Below the pieces are notes generated by a model. It worked only from the letters and a program-made list of their open reading frames with translations, was not told where the DNA came from and searched no databases. A DNA stretch of 64,000 nt from Methylobacterium sp. B4. GTDB taxonomy: Bacteria; Pseudomonadota; Alphaproteobacteria; Rhizobiales; Beijerinckiaceae. The DNA is taken from NCBI RefSeq assembly GCF_003201865.1, contig NZ_QJJJ01000020.1, positions 1 through 64,000 of the forward strand, given 5' to 3'. A program made the position numbers and the translations under genes. Of the stretch, positions 7,775-14,795 are shown piece by piece (positions within the stretch are counted from its first letter, which is position 1; each line of letters begins with the position of its first letter).

Positions 7775-8823
7775 CGGGTGGCCCCCGGCCCGGCGGCCGT
7801 GCGCAGGAGGCGGTCGAGCTGCGCGGGCGTCAGCTCCACCCGGTAGAAGCGCCGGTAGAAGTCGCGCACGGCGTCCCCCAGGGTCTGCGGGAAGCGCTCC
7901 GGATAGAACAGTCCGGCGAGCCAGCGCAGGCCGATCAGGCGGTTGACGCCGGGCGGCGCGTCGATCCAGCCGAAGGGCAGCACGGGCGTGGCGTGGACGC
8001 GGCCCTCGCGCACGGCCTTCAGCCCGTTCCAGAGCGGGTCGGCGGCGGCCAGCTTCGGGAAGTCGGGGTCGAGGGCGAGGATCACGTCCGGGTCCCAGAC
8101 CAGAACCTGCTCGGGCGAGACCGCGGCGAGCCCGCCGGGGCCCGGCCCCGCCACGTTGCGCCCGCCCGCGGCCTCGATGATCTCGGTGTTGATCGAGCCG
8201 GCGAGCCCCGTCTCCAGGCCCCGCGGCCCCCGCCCGTAATAGACCCGCGGGCGCTTCTCCTCCGGGATCGCGGCCACGGCTTCCTTCACCGCCCGCAGGA
8301 TCGTTTCGGCCTCCGCGGCGAGCGCCTCGCCGTTCTCCTGCGCGCCGATCAGCGCGCCGAGGGTGCGGTAGGTCTCCGGCGTGGCCCCGAAGCTGCCGTC
8401 GAGCAGCAGGTAGGGAATGCCGGTCTGGGCCTGCACCCGGTCGGCGAGGGAGGCGTAGGTCGCGCCCGTGCTGCCCACATCGATGATGAGGTCGGGCTTG
8501 AGGGCCAGCACCGCCTCGACATTGGCCGTGTTGCCCCGGCCCGTCAGCCGCCCGTAGGCGGGCAGGTCTCGCGCCTCCGGGCTGAGAAAGTCGCGCTCGT
8601 CGGGGCTCGGCGCGCGGGGCCAGCCGACCATCTTGTCCGGCGCCAGGGTGTAGAGCAGCACCGCCGCGGGCGGCCCGGCGGCCAGCACGCGGGTCACCCG
8701 CTCTGGCACCTCGACCCGGCGTCCGGCCGCGTCGGTGACCGGACGCGCGGCCGCGGGGTCGGGGGCGAGGCAGGGCCAGAGGCAGGCGAGCGCCAGGGCG
8801 AGCCGGAGACGGAGCGAGGGCAT
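7771..8823 (-). CDS. Periplasmic binding protein of the BtuFCD-type system
   Basis: About 350 residues beginning with a Sec signal (hydrophobic LALALACLWPCL, cleavage near AAA-RPV), followed by the class III binding-protein fold (PF01497): VEVPERVTRVLAAGP, KPDLIIDVGS, PDVILALDPDF. It captures the substrate in the periplasm and delivers it to the permease encoded next. A longer in-frame start at 8856 exists, but the ATG at 8823 places the signal peptide at the N-terminus and has GGGAGAG upstream. The pocket motif GRLTGRGNTANVE resembles homologues annotated for iron complexes. I saw no cobalamin riboswitch or obvious Fur box in the 130-bp divergent leader, so the ligand is undetermined. Confidence 0.9.
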   Translation of the reverse strand: MPSLRLRLALALACLWPCLAPDPAAARPVTDAAGRRVEVPERVTRVLAAGPPAAVLLYTLAPDKMVGWPRAPSPDERDFLSPEARDLPAYGRLTGRGNTANVEAVLALKPDLIIDVGSTGATYASLADRVQAQTGIPYLLLDGSFGATPETYRTLGALIGAQENGEALAAEAETILRAVKEAVAAIPEEKRPRVYYGRGPRGLETGLAGSINTEIIEAAGGRNVAGPGPGGLAAVSPEQVLVWDPDVILALDPDFPKLAAADPLWNGLKAVREGRVHATPVLPFGWIDAPPGVNRLIGLRWLAGLFYPERFPQTLGDAVRDFYRRFYRVELTPAQLDRLLRTAAGPGATR

Positions 8824-8953
8824 CGGGGGCAGATCTCTCCCGTGGTATCGCCCCAACCTATAGCGCCTGCGCGCCCGGTTGGCGTCGCGTCCGAACCGCG
8901 CTCGCCCTGCCCGGTTGCTCCGGCACCGTTCCTCCCGCGAGATCGTCCCACCG

Positions 8954-9817
8954 ATGCTCGAACCGGCCGTCCGCCACCGCCACGTCGCCCTCGACGGGCT
9001 TCGCTTGCACCTCGCCGAGGCGGGGCCGGAGGACGGTCCGCCGACGATCCTGCTGCACGGCTTTCCCGAATTCTGGTTCGGCTGGCGCCACCAGATCGGG
9101 CCGCTCGCGGGAAGCGGCCTGCGCCTGCTCGTCCCCGACCAGCGGGGCTACGGTCTCAGCGACCGGCCGCGGGGGCTCGCCGCCTACCATCTCGACCGGC
9201 TGGCCGCCGACGTGGTCGCCCTGGCCGATGCCTGCGGCGCCGGCCGCTTCCGCCTCGTCGGGCACGACTGGGGCGGGCTCGTCGCCTTCTGGGTGGCGAG
9301 CATCCACCCGGAGCGGGTCGAGCGGCTCGCGGTGCTGAACGCCTTCCATCCGGGCGTGTTCGGCCCCTATCTCCGGGCCCATCCGGGCCAGCTTCTGCGC
9401 AGCGCCTATGCCGGCCTCTTCCAGGTGCCGCGACTGCCCGAGCGGCTCCTGACCGCGCGGGACAGCTCTCTCCTGCGGGCGTTGATGCGGCGCTCCGCTC
9501 GCCCCGGGACCTTCGGCCCGGCCGAACTCGACCGTTACGCCCGGGAATGGGCGCGCCCCGGCGCGGTCACGGCGATGCTCGACTGGTACAGGGCGCTGGC
9601 CCGCCTGCCCCGCGCGCGCCACCCGCCCCCGGTCACCGCGCCGACGCTGATCCTGTGGGGCGAGCGCGACGCGGCACTCCAACCGGGCCTGGCGACCGCG
9701 AGCCTCGCCCTGTGCGAACGGGGACGCCTGCAGCGCTTTCCGGACGCGACCCACTGGGTGCAGCACGAGGCGCCCGAGGCGGTCAACACGGCGCTGATCG
9801 ACTTCCTGCACGCTTGA
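8954..9817 (+). CDS. Alpha/beta hydrolase (epoxide hydrolase/haloacid dehalogenase-like)
   Basis: A 287-residue alpha/beta hydrolase. The HGFPEFWFGWRHQ segment (35-47), DQRGYGLSD (62-70) and the nucleophile elbow GHDWGG with Asp105 instead of Ser place it with epoxide hydrolases and fluoroacetate dehalogenases. The acid partner is probably in WGERDAAL, and the catalytic His in DATHWVQHE. It is cytosolic. The ATG at 8954 was chosen because family similarity begins within a few residues of it; an earlier in-frame start at 8879 would add unrelated sequence. A strong hairpin terminator follows. Confidence 0.9.
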   Translation: MLEPAVRHRHVALDGLRLHLAEAGPEDGPPTILLHGFPEFWFGWRHQIGPLAGSGLRLLVPDQRGYGLSDRPRGLAAYHLDRLAADVVALADACGAGRFRLVGHDWGGLVAFWVASIHPERVERLAVLNAFHPGVFGPYLRAHPGQLLRSAYAGLFQVPRLPERLLTARDSSLLRALMRRSARPGTFGPAELDRYAREWARPGAVTAMLDWYRALARLPRARHPPPVTAPTLILWGERDAALQPGLATASLALCERGRLQRFPDATHWVQHEAPEAVNTALIDFLHA

Positions 9818-9836
9818 CGCGCGCTTCGGCGAAGAA

Positions 9837-9867
9837 GGGGCGCCGGAGCGGCAGGCTCCGGCGCCCC
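9837..9867. terminator. Bidirectional intrinsic terminator
   Basis: A perfect 13-bp stem (GGGGCGCCGGAGC with GCTCCGGCGCCCC) closes a 5-nt loop, followed by a TGTTCCTT run on the plus strand. It lies between convergent genes ending at 9817 and 9905 and probably serves both. Confidence 0.85.
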
Positions 9868-9904
9868 TGTTCCTTCGGCCCCCGGACAAGGGGCCGGTCT
9901 TCGA

Positions 9905-11065
9905 TCAGCGGCCGCTCATGCCGCCGCCGCCCTCGCTGCCGCCGCGGGCGCCGCCTTCCATGCCGCCGCGCTGGGCGCCGCCACGCTCGCCGCCGCCACG
10001 CTCGCCGCCCGTGCGGCCACCCATGCCGCCGCCCTGCTCGGAGGTGTTGCGGACGCCCTCGCGCGCGCCGCCCTCGCCCCGCATGCCGGCATTGCGCACG
10101 CCGTCGCGCTCCATGCCCTGGCCGCGCTCCATCGACCGGCCGCCGCGCTCGCCGCGGGCCTGATCTGAGGCGTGCATCCCCTCGCGCTCGCTGCCGCGCG
10201 TCTCACTGCGACGGCTCTCGCTGCTGCGCAGGTCGGTCCGGGTCGCGGAGCCGCGGACCTCGCTGCGCTCGCGGAAGCCCGCATTCACCGTGCCGCCGCG
10301 CCGCTCGGTGGTCGAGACGGTGGTGGAGAGGCGGCGATATTCCGGCGAGCCGTAGAGGGCGCGCTGGCCGCGGATGGTGACGTAGCGGCGCTCCTCGCCC
10401 ACGCTGACGAGGCGGCGATACTCGGGCGAGCCGTAGATCACCCGCTGGCCGCGGATGGTCACGTAGCGGCGCGGGCCGGTGCCGCGGCGCTCGGTGACGA
10501 TCAGGCGGCGGTACTCGGGCGAACCGTAGACGACGCGCCGGCCGCCGATGAAGACGTAACGGCCCTCACGGCGGTAGCCGCCATCGACCGTGGTCGAGCG
10601 CACGTCGGTGCGGCTGCTGACATGCGTGCGGTCATGGACGCGGTCGTGGCCCCGCTCGACGCGCTCGCTGCGCGATCCGCTGCGGATCTCGTCGCGCCGC
10701 TCGCCGCGCGCGGCGCTCTCGCGGCGCTCCCCGCGGCCGTCCATGCCCCGCTCCGCGCCGCGCTCGCCGCGGGCCATCTCGCCGCGTGTGCCCTCGCCCC
10801 GGCCCATTTGACCCCGGCCCATCTCGCCCCTGGCCGTGTCGCCGCGGGAGGCGCCGCGCTCGCCGCCCATGGCGCCCTCCCCGCCTCGGGACTCGCCGCC
10901 TCTCGCCTCGCCGACCCTGGCCTGGGCACCGCGCTCCCCGCCGGAGGACTGGGACTGCTCGGCTCCGGCCCGGGCGCCGCCGCGCTCGCCGCCCGTCGCC
11001 GCGCTCTGCGCATAGACCGACGTGCTCATCAGCAACGCTGCCAACCCCATTGCAACGGTCTTCAT
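9905..11065 (-). CDS. Secreted Arg/Gly-rich protein with three 20-residue repeats
   Basis: A 386-residue protein of no family I recognise. It has a clear Sec signal (MKTVAMGLAALLMSTSVYAQ) and then a highly biased sequence rich in Gly, Arg, Glu and Ser (RGEMGRGQMGRGEG-like runs), probably disordered. In the middle (about residues 160-255) are three copies of a unit with consensus R-Y-V-x-I-x-G-x-R-x-x-Y-G-S-P-E-Y-R-R-L, each likely a small beta element. The C-terminal 110 residues are again GGERGG/GGM-rich. The start at 11065 is set by a near-perfect Shine-Dalgarno GGAGGTGA seven bases upstream. A role in the envelope or in binding polyanions is possible but unproven. Confidence 0.75.
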   Translation of the reverse strand: MKTVAMGLAALLMSTSVYAQSAATGGERGGARAGAEQSQSSGGERGAQARVGEARGGESRGGEGAMGGERGASRGDTARGEMGRGQMGRGEGTRGEMARGERGAERGMDGRGERRESAARGERRDEIRSGSRSERVERGHDRVHDRTHVSSRTDVRSTTVDGGYRREGRYVFIGGRRVVYGSPEYRRLIVTERRGTGPRRYVTIRGQRVIYGSPEYRRLVSVGEERRYVTIRGQRALYGSPEYRRLSTTVSTTERRGGTVNAGFRERSEVRGSATRTDLRSSESRRSETRGSEREGMHASDQARGERGGRSMERGQGMERDGVRNAGMRGEGGAREGVRNTSEQGGGMGGRTGGERGGGERGGAQRGGMEGGARGGSEGGGGMSGR

Positions 11066-11727
11066 GACGTCACCTCCGAATTGATAAGACGCCTCGAAAC
11101 GTCGGAAGTGGCGAAAGGGTTCGCGCAAAAATACGGGATCGAAGAAAGGCTATTCGCGGCAGCCCGAGGCGGTGGATGTTACGTAAGCTTGGCCTTTTTG
11201 CCCGAATTCTGGCAACCGCGCCGGGTTTCGTCTTGCGGTGATTGTGGCGCGATCCGTCCGACCTGGATCGGCGTGCGGGTCCGGGGCGTGTGACGCCCAC
11301 CGATCTGAGTCTCTCGCGCCTTGGTGAAATGCGCCTTGCCAATGCAACCTTAGAATTGTATCTTGAAGTGCGAATCCAACACCGACAAGGTTCGGACGAA
11401 ATAATGGAAACAATCACCGATTATTGATTTGCTCATACTGGACGGTGTGATAGCGCAAGTTTTGTAATTTTCCGCGTAAGGGCGATCATTTATAAATAAT
11501 GATGATCACTACCAACTTGCTCGTTTGAGTGATTTATTAATCAGCCCATTCGTTGAATAACTCAGATATTTGTATTATCCGCGACGGCAAAATGTAAATA
11601 AAAATAGTCGAAATCAAATAATTATTGCAGATGATTTAGCAAATATAGCAGTCAATATCGAAGCGTGTCTGATGAAGGCGCGGCGGATCGGCGGTTCATG
11701 CCGTCCGGCTTGCGGGAGGAGTGACCC
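11066..11727. other. Long AT-rich intergenic/regulatory region
   Basis: About 660 bases without a convincing gene, between divergently oriented genes. From roughly 11405 to 11690 the base composition drops to AT-rich, in sharp contrast to the neighbouring DNA. A small inverted repeat ATCATT (11485-11490) / AATGAT (11498-11503) flanks a TATAAAT centre. This must contain the promoter of the collar-protein gene and is a plausible target for an AT-preferring silencer such as MucR/Ros-type proteins (inference). Confidence 0.6.
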
Positions 11728-12324
11728 ATGGAAGCGTTTATGGGATTGATCTGTCATTGGGCGCCGAACTTCGCGCCGCGCGGATGGGCCTTCTGCCAGG
11801 GACAATTGCTCCCCGTCGCCCAGCAGACCGCGATGTTCTCACTTCTGGGTACGACCTATGGCGGCAACGGGCAGACCACCTTCGGTCTGCCCAATCTCTC
11901 GGGCCGGGTCGCCATGACCGTCGGTCAAGCCGCAGGAGGCGCTTCTCACGTGCAAGGGGAGTCCGGCGGCTCCGAGAGCGTGACGATGATGATGAGCCAG
12001 ATGCCGATGCACACGCACACCGCGATGCCGAACCTGACCGGAGGGGCGATCCCCGCCACGACCAATGCGGCCACCGTGGCCGGGCCGGGCAACGGAAACA
12101 TCCCGGCCGCTCCTAATGGCGAGGCCGCGCAGATTGGCGAAACCGTTACCGTCAACGGCTACGCGCCCGCCAGCACCGCCAACACCACGCTGCCGGCCGG
12201 ACAGGTCACGGGCACCATCACCATCGGGATGGCCGGCGGCTCCCAGCCGCTGCCGATCATGCAGCCTTATCTGGTGGTCCAGTCGATCATCTGCCTGCAG
12301 GGCATCTTCCCGTCCCGGAACTGA
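11728..12324 (+). CDS. Phage tail-collar domain protein (MdpB/microcystin-dependent type)
   Basis: A 198-residue protein whose N-terminal half (GLICHWAPNFAPRGWAFCQG, then LPVAQQTAMFSLLGTTYGG and TFGLPNLSGRV) is the tail-collar domain (PF07484) of the so-called microcystin-dependent proteins. The middle is Thr/Ala/Asn/Gly-rich and the C-terminus (LPIMQPYLVVQSIICLQGIFPSRN) is conserved in the group. These proteins are bacterial relatives of tail-fibre tips and usually stand outside prophages; there are no other tail genes here. GGGAGGAG lies just upstream of the ATG. It is convergent with the DUF6916 gene, its usual partner. Location and function are unknown; surface or secreted is plausible, although no signal peptide is seen. 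Confidence 0.88.
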   Translation: MEAFMGLICHWAPNFAPRGWAFCQGQLLPVAQQTAMFSLLGTTYGGNGQTTFGLPNLSGRVAMTVGQAAGGASHVQGESGGSESVTMMMSQMPMHTHTAMPNLTGGAIPATTNAATVAGPGNGNIPAAPNGEAAQIGETVTVNGYAPASTANTTLPAGQVTGTITIGMAGGSQPLPIMQPYLVVQSIICLQGIFPSRN

Positions 12325-12332
12325 GCTTCCGG

Positions 12333-12354
12333 CGGCCCCGCTCCGGCGGGGCCG
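12333..12354. terminator. Bidirectional hairpin terminator
   Basis: CGGCCCCGC pairs perfectly with GCGGGGCCG around a TCCG tetraloop in the 36 bases between two convergent stops (12324 and 12361). It lacks a strong T run, but position and symmetry support termination for both genes. Confidence 0.7.
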
Positions 12355-12360
12355 CGCCCT

Positions 12361-12681
12361 TCAGTTGAAGACCGCCTCGTAGAAGCCCAGGTGCCGGGTG
12401 CGCTCGGTGTCCTCTTCCGGCGGCACGACCGGGGACAGGAAGATCCCCTCGATCAGGCCCCGCTCGGGATGCGCGATGGTGTAGAGCGTGCTGCCGAGCG
12501 CCGGCTCCCGCGGGGCCGCGAACAGGATGGCGAAGGGCTGGCGCCGCACGAGCGAGGTCCGCAGGTAGGGCGAGAGCCGCGCATCGAGGAGGGTAATCTC
12601 GACGCGCCCGCCGCTGCCGTGGAGATCGAAGGCTTTGCCGCGGTAATCCTTGAAGTCGTCATAGGTCAGCTGTTCGAGCAT
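12361..12681 (-). CDS. DUF6916 family protein
   Basis: A 106-residue cytosolic-looking protein matching the DUF6916 pattern: an N-terminal LEQLTYDDFKDYRGKAFDL, a central beta-rich VEITLLDARLS, the invariant QPFAILF block and the terminal GFYEAVFN. DUF6916 proteins recur beside MdpB-type collar proteins, as here, and are thought to belong to the same module; no activity is known. The ATG at 12681 faces the GNAT/hydroxylase gene across a 108-bp AT-rich divergent promoter region. Confidence 0.85.
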   Translation of the reverse strand: MLEQLTYDDFKDYRGKAFDLHGSGGRVEITLLDARLSPYLRTSLVRRQPFAILFAAPREPALGSTLYTIAHPERGLIEGIFLSPVVPPEEDTERTRHLGFYEAVFN

Positions 12682-12789
12682 GCTGTTTTCTCTCTCGTAT
12701 CTTATGGATAGATTTGTAGAGATAAGTGCAACGGAAGAAAATGTGATCGCACAAAAAGTCTTCGCCCCTGATCGGTCCGGGCGGCTTCT
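12682..12789. promoter_or_regulatory. Divergent promoter region of collar locus
   Basis: A 108-bp spacer between the DUF6916 gene (minus) and the GNAT/hydroxylase gene (plus). Its AT content is high for this genome (runs such as TCTTATGGATAGATTTGTAGAGATAA and a block of A residues near 12755). Both promoters must lie here; no operator is obvious. Confidence 0.5.
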
Positions 12790-13842
12790 GTGAGCGGGCC
12801 GGCCCTGCGCCCCGAGTCGCCGGAGGACGAGGCCTTCCTCCGCGCCCTCTTCGCCGAGGAGGCCGTGCCCGCCCTGTGCGAGGCGGGACTCGACGGCCGT
12901 CGGGCCGAGCAGCTCGCGGCGATCCAGCACCGGGCGCGCGGCGAGGGCTACCGCGCGCAGTTCCCCGAGGCGCGCTTCTCGATCATCCTGCACGACGGCG
13001 TGCCGATCGGCCGCCTCGTCGAGGACGAGGCCGCGGCCCGGATCGTCGACATCGCCGTCCTGCGGGCTCGCCGCCGCCGCGGAGTCGCGCGGGCCGTTCT
13101 CGCAGCGGCGCAGGCGCGCTGGTGCCGCGCCGGGCAGGCGGGGCAGGCCAGCGTGCTGGCGGGTAACACCGCTTCGCTGCGCCTGTTCGAGGGCCTGGGC
13201 TTCCACGCGCATCCGCGCGCCGACCGGCCCGACATCGCCCTGGTCTGGGCGCCGGCCGCGTCCGGCAGCCCCGTTCCCGACCGGCTGCGCCTGCCGCTCG
13301 TCTTTGATCCCGTGCCCCTCCTGCGGGATCTCGATACGCTGGCGGCCTCCGGCTGGATCGCGCATTTCGTCACTGGCCACTACACGGGCGACTGGAGCGT
13401 GATCCCCTTGCGCGGCCCTGCGGGCGCGACCCATCCCGTCTCCATGGCCTATTCCCACCCCGCGGCGGCGGCTTTCGCGGACACGCCCTTCCTGGCGCAA
13501 TGCCCCGCCTTCGCCGCCGTCCTGGCGGCCTTCGCCTGCCCGCTCCGGGCGGTGCGGCTGATGCGGCTCGGCCCCGGCGCGGTGATCCGGGAGCACCGCG
13601 ACCACGATCTCGCCTTCGAGCAGGGCAGCGTGCGCATCCACGTGCCCGTCGTCACCAATCCGGGGGTCGATTTCCGCCTCAACGGCCGGCCGGTGACGAT
13701 GGAGCCCGGCAGCGCCTGGTATCTGCGGCTGTCCGATCCGCACGGCGTCGCCAACCGCGGCGCGGCGGCGCGCATCCACCTCGTCATCGACGCGGGCGTG
13801 AATCCGTGGCTCGCCGACCTGTTCGGGCGGGCGCAGGCATGA
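12790..13842 (+). CDS. GNAT acetyltransferase - Asp/Asn beta-hydroxylase fusion
   Basis: A 350-residue two-domain enzyme. Residues 1-155 are a GNAT N-acetyltransferase (DIAVLRARRRRGVA acetyl-CoA loop, then LAGNTASLRLFEGLGF). Residues 165-350 resemble the aspartyl/asparaginyl beta-hydroxylase family of Fe(II)/2-oxoglutarate oxygenases (PF05118): the facial triad His269-x-Asp271 (REHRDHD) and His318 (SDPHGVANRG), with Arg328 placed to bind 2-oxoglutarate. Such a fusion could modify one protein at two sites. The start is a GTG at 12790 with a stop just upstream in frame; no strong ribosome-binding site is seen. The gene is coupled by ATGA to the broken sulfotransferase gene. Confidence 0.85.
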   Translation: MSGPALRPESPEDEAFLRALFAEEAVPALCEAGLDGRRAEQLAAIQHRARGEGYRAQFPEARFSIILHDGVPIGRLVEDEAAARIVDIAVLRARRRRGVARAVLAAAQARWCRAGQAGQASVLAGNTASLRLFEGLGFHAHPRADRPDIALVWAPAASGSPVPDRLRLPLVFDPVPLLRDLDTLAASGWIAHFVTGHYTGDWSVIPLRGPAGATHPVSMAYSHPAAAAFADTPFLAQCPAFAAVLAAFACPLRAVRLMRLGPGAVIREHRDHDLAFEQGSVRIHVPVVTNPGVDFRLNGRPVTMEPGSAWYLRLSDPHGVANRGAAARIHLVIDAGVNPWLADLFGRAQA

Positions 13843-14449
13843 GCCCCGGCCGCGCGGGCGCAGGAATGACCGAGCCGTTCTTCTACGAGAGCGTGGCGCT
13901 GGCGATGACGCGGCCCTTCAACATGGCGTTCCGGCGCCGGAGGGAGGCCGGCATCCTGGCGCGCCTTCCCCCGGGTCTGCGACCGAGCGGCTTCATCTTC
14001 CACATGACCCGCTGCGGCTCGACCCTCGCGGCCCAGATCCTCGCCGCCTCGCCGCGCAACATCGTGATCTCTGAGGCCGCCCCGCTGCAGGCGGCCCCTC
14101 AGGCCGAAAGCCACGGTCCGGCAAGCGCCGAACGATGCGCGGCGTGGTTCGGCGGCCTCTTCAACGCCTATGGCCAGACGTGTCAGGCGGGGCAGGCGCG
14201 GCTCTTCGTCAAGTTCTCGGCCTCTTCCTGCGCCACGACGACCTCCCGGGCGCCCTGCTGACCCGGATGACCGCCCATTTCGGCGTCGTTCCGAATGCGG
14301 CCGCCGCGCGGAACGCCCAGCGGCCCGGGCTCGCCTACCGCGACGACCGCGTGGAAAAGCGGAGCGAGGACGCCCGCTGGATCGAGGGCGCCGAAGCGAT
14401 CCACGGGCCGGTCCTCGATGCCTTCGATGCCGCCCGCGCGCGGGCCTGA
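13839..14449 (+). pseudogene. Sulfotransferase-family gene with internal deletion and frameshift
   Basis: The 5' part (13839-14261 frame) encodes a sulfotransferase-like N-terminus with the PAPS-binding loop FIFHMTRCGSTLAAQ (residues 53-67) and then RLFVKF, after which it ends at a stop. The expected C-terminal part resumes in another frame from about 14215 (LLTRMTAHFGVVPNAA ... ARWIEGAEAIHGPVLDAF) and stops at 14449. The middle of the family, roughly 100 or more residues, is missing at the join near 14210-14225. The ATG overlaps the hydroxylase stop (ATGA), so it was once the partner gene. Intact homologues next to Asp-hydroxylases would sulfate a hydroxyl group, perhaps the one the hydroxylase installs (inference). 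Confidence 0.75.
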
Positions 14450-14795
14450 CGGCTTAGCTCGAAGACAGGACGCTCCTGCCGGCCTGCGGCGCCTGAGAGC
14501 GGCGGGCGACGCGCCGGGGCCATCAAGATCGATGCCGGGCAGGTTTTCCACGGCCGGATCGATCCGTGCGGGCTCCTGCTGGGCCTCACGCGGCTCCCGA
14601 TGTCGAAACGTGGTCACAACCCGATGTTGCGCCATGGGCACAATCAGGGGATAAATTTTCATCATATTTCAATCAGAGGTGAGGACTGCTAGCTTGCGGA
14701 TCATCCGCTTCGAACGACAAGGTGCCTGTCAGGCCCAACGTCGCGGCAAAGCCGAAGTCTATTCGGCGGGTGGCGGAAGCAGGGGCTGGACTCAG
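14450..14795. other. Intergenic region upstream of collagen-like gene
   Basis: About 345 bases with no supported gene. The first half has degenerate coding-like GC-rich sequence and could be sulfotransferase-locus debris. From about 14640 it becomes AT-rich (GGATAAATTTTCATCATATTTC), a likely promoter for the collagen-like gene. A GTG at 14679 would extend that gene by 39 residues, but the extension looks unrelated and is not preferred. Confidence 0.5.

Noticed and set aside
8824..8953. Cobalamin riboswitch or Fur box before the ABC uptake operon
   Set aside because: I looked for the conserved B12-box and a 19-bp Fur palindrome in the leader and found neither convincingly.
11728..12324. Prophage
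   Set aside because: The tail-collar protein has no structural, packaging or lysis genes beside it; MdpB-type proteins occur alone with DUF6916.
14679..14795. Earlier GTG start for the collagen-like gene
   Set aside because: The added residues are unlike the following domain and the region has promoter-like composition.
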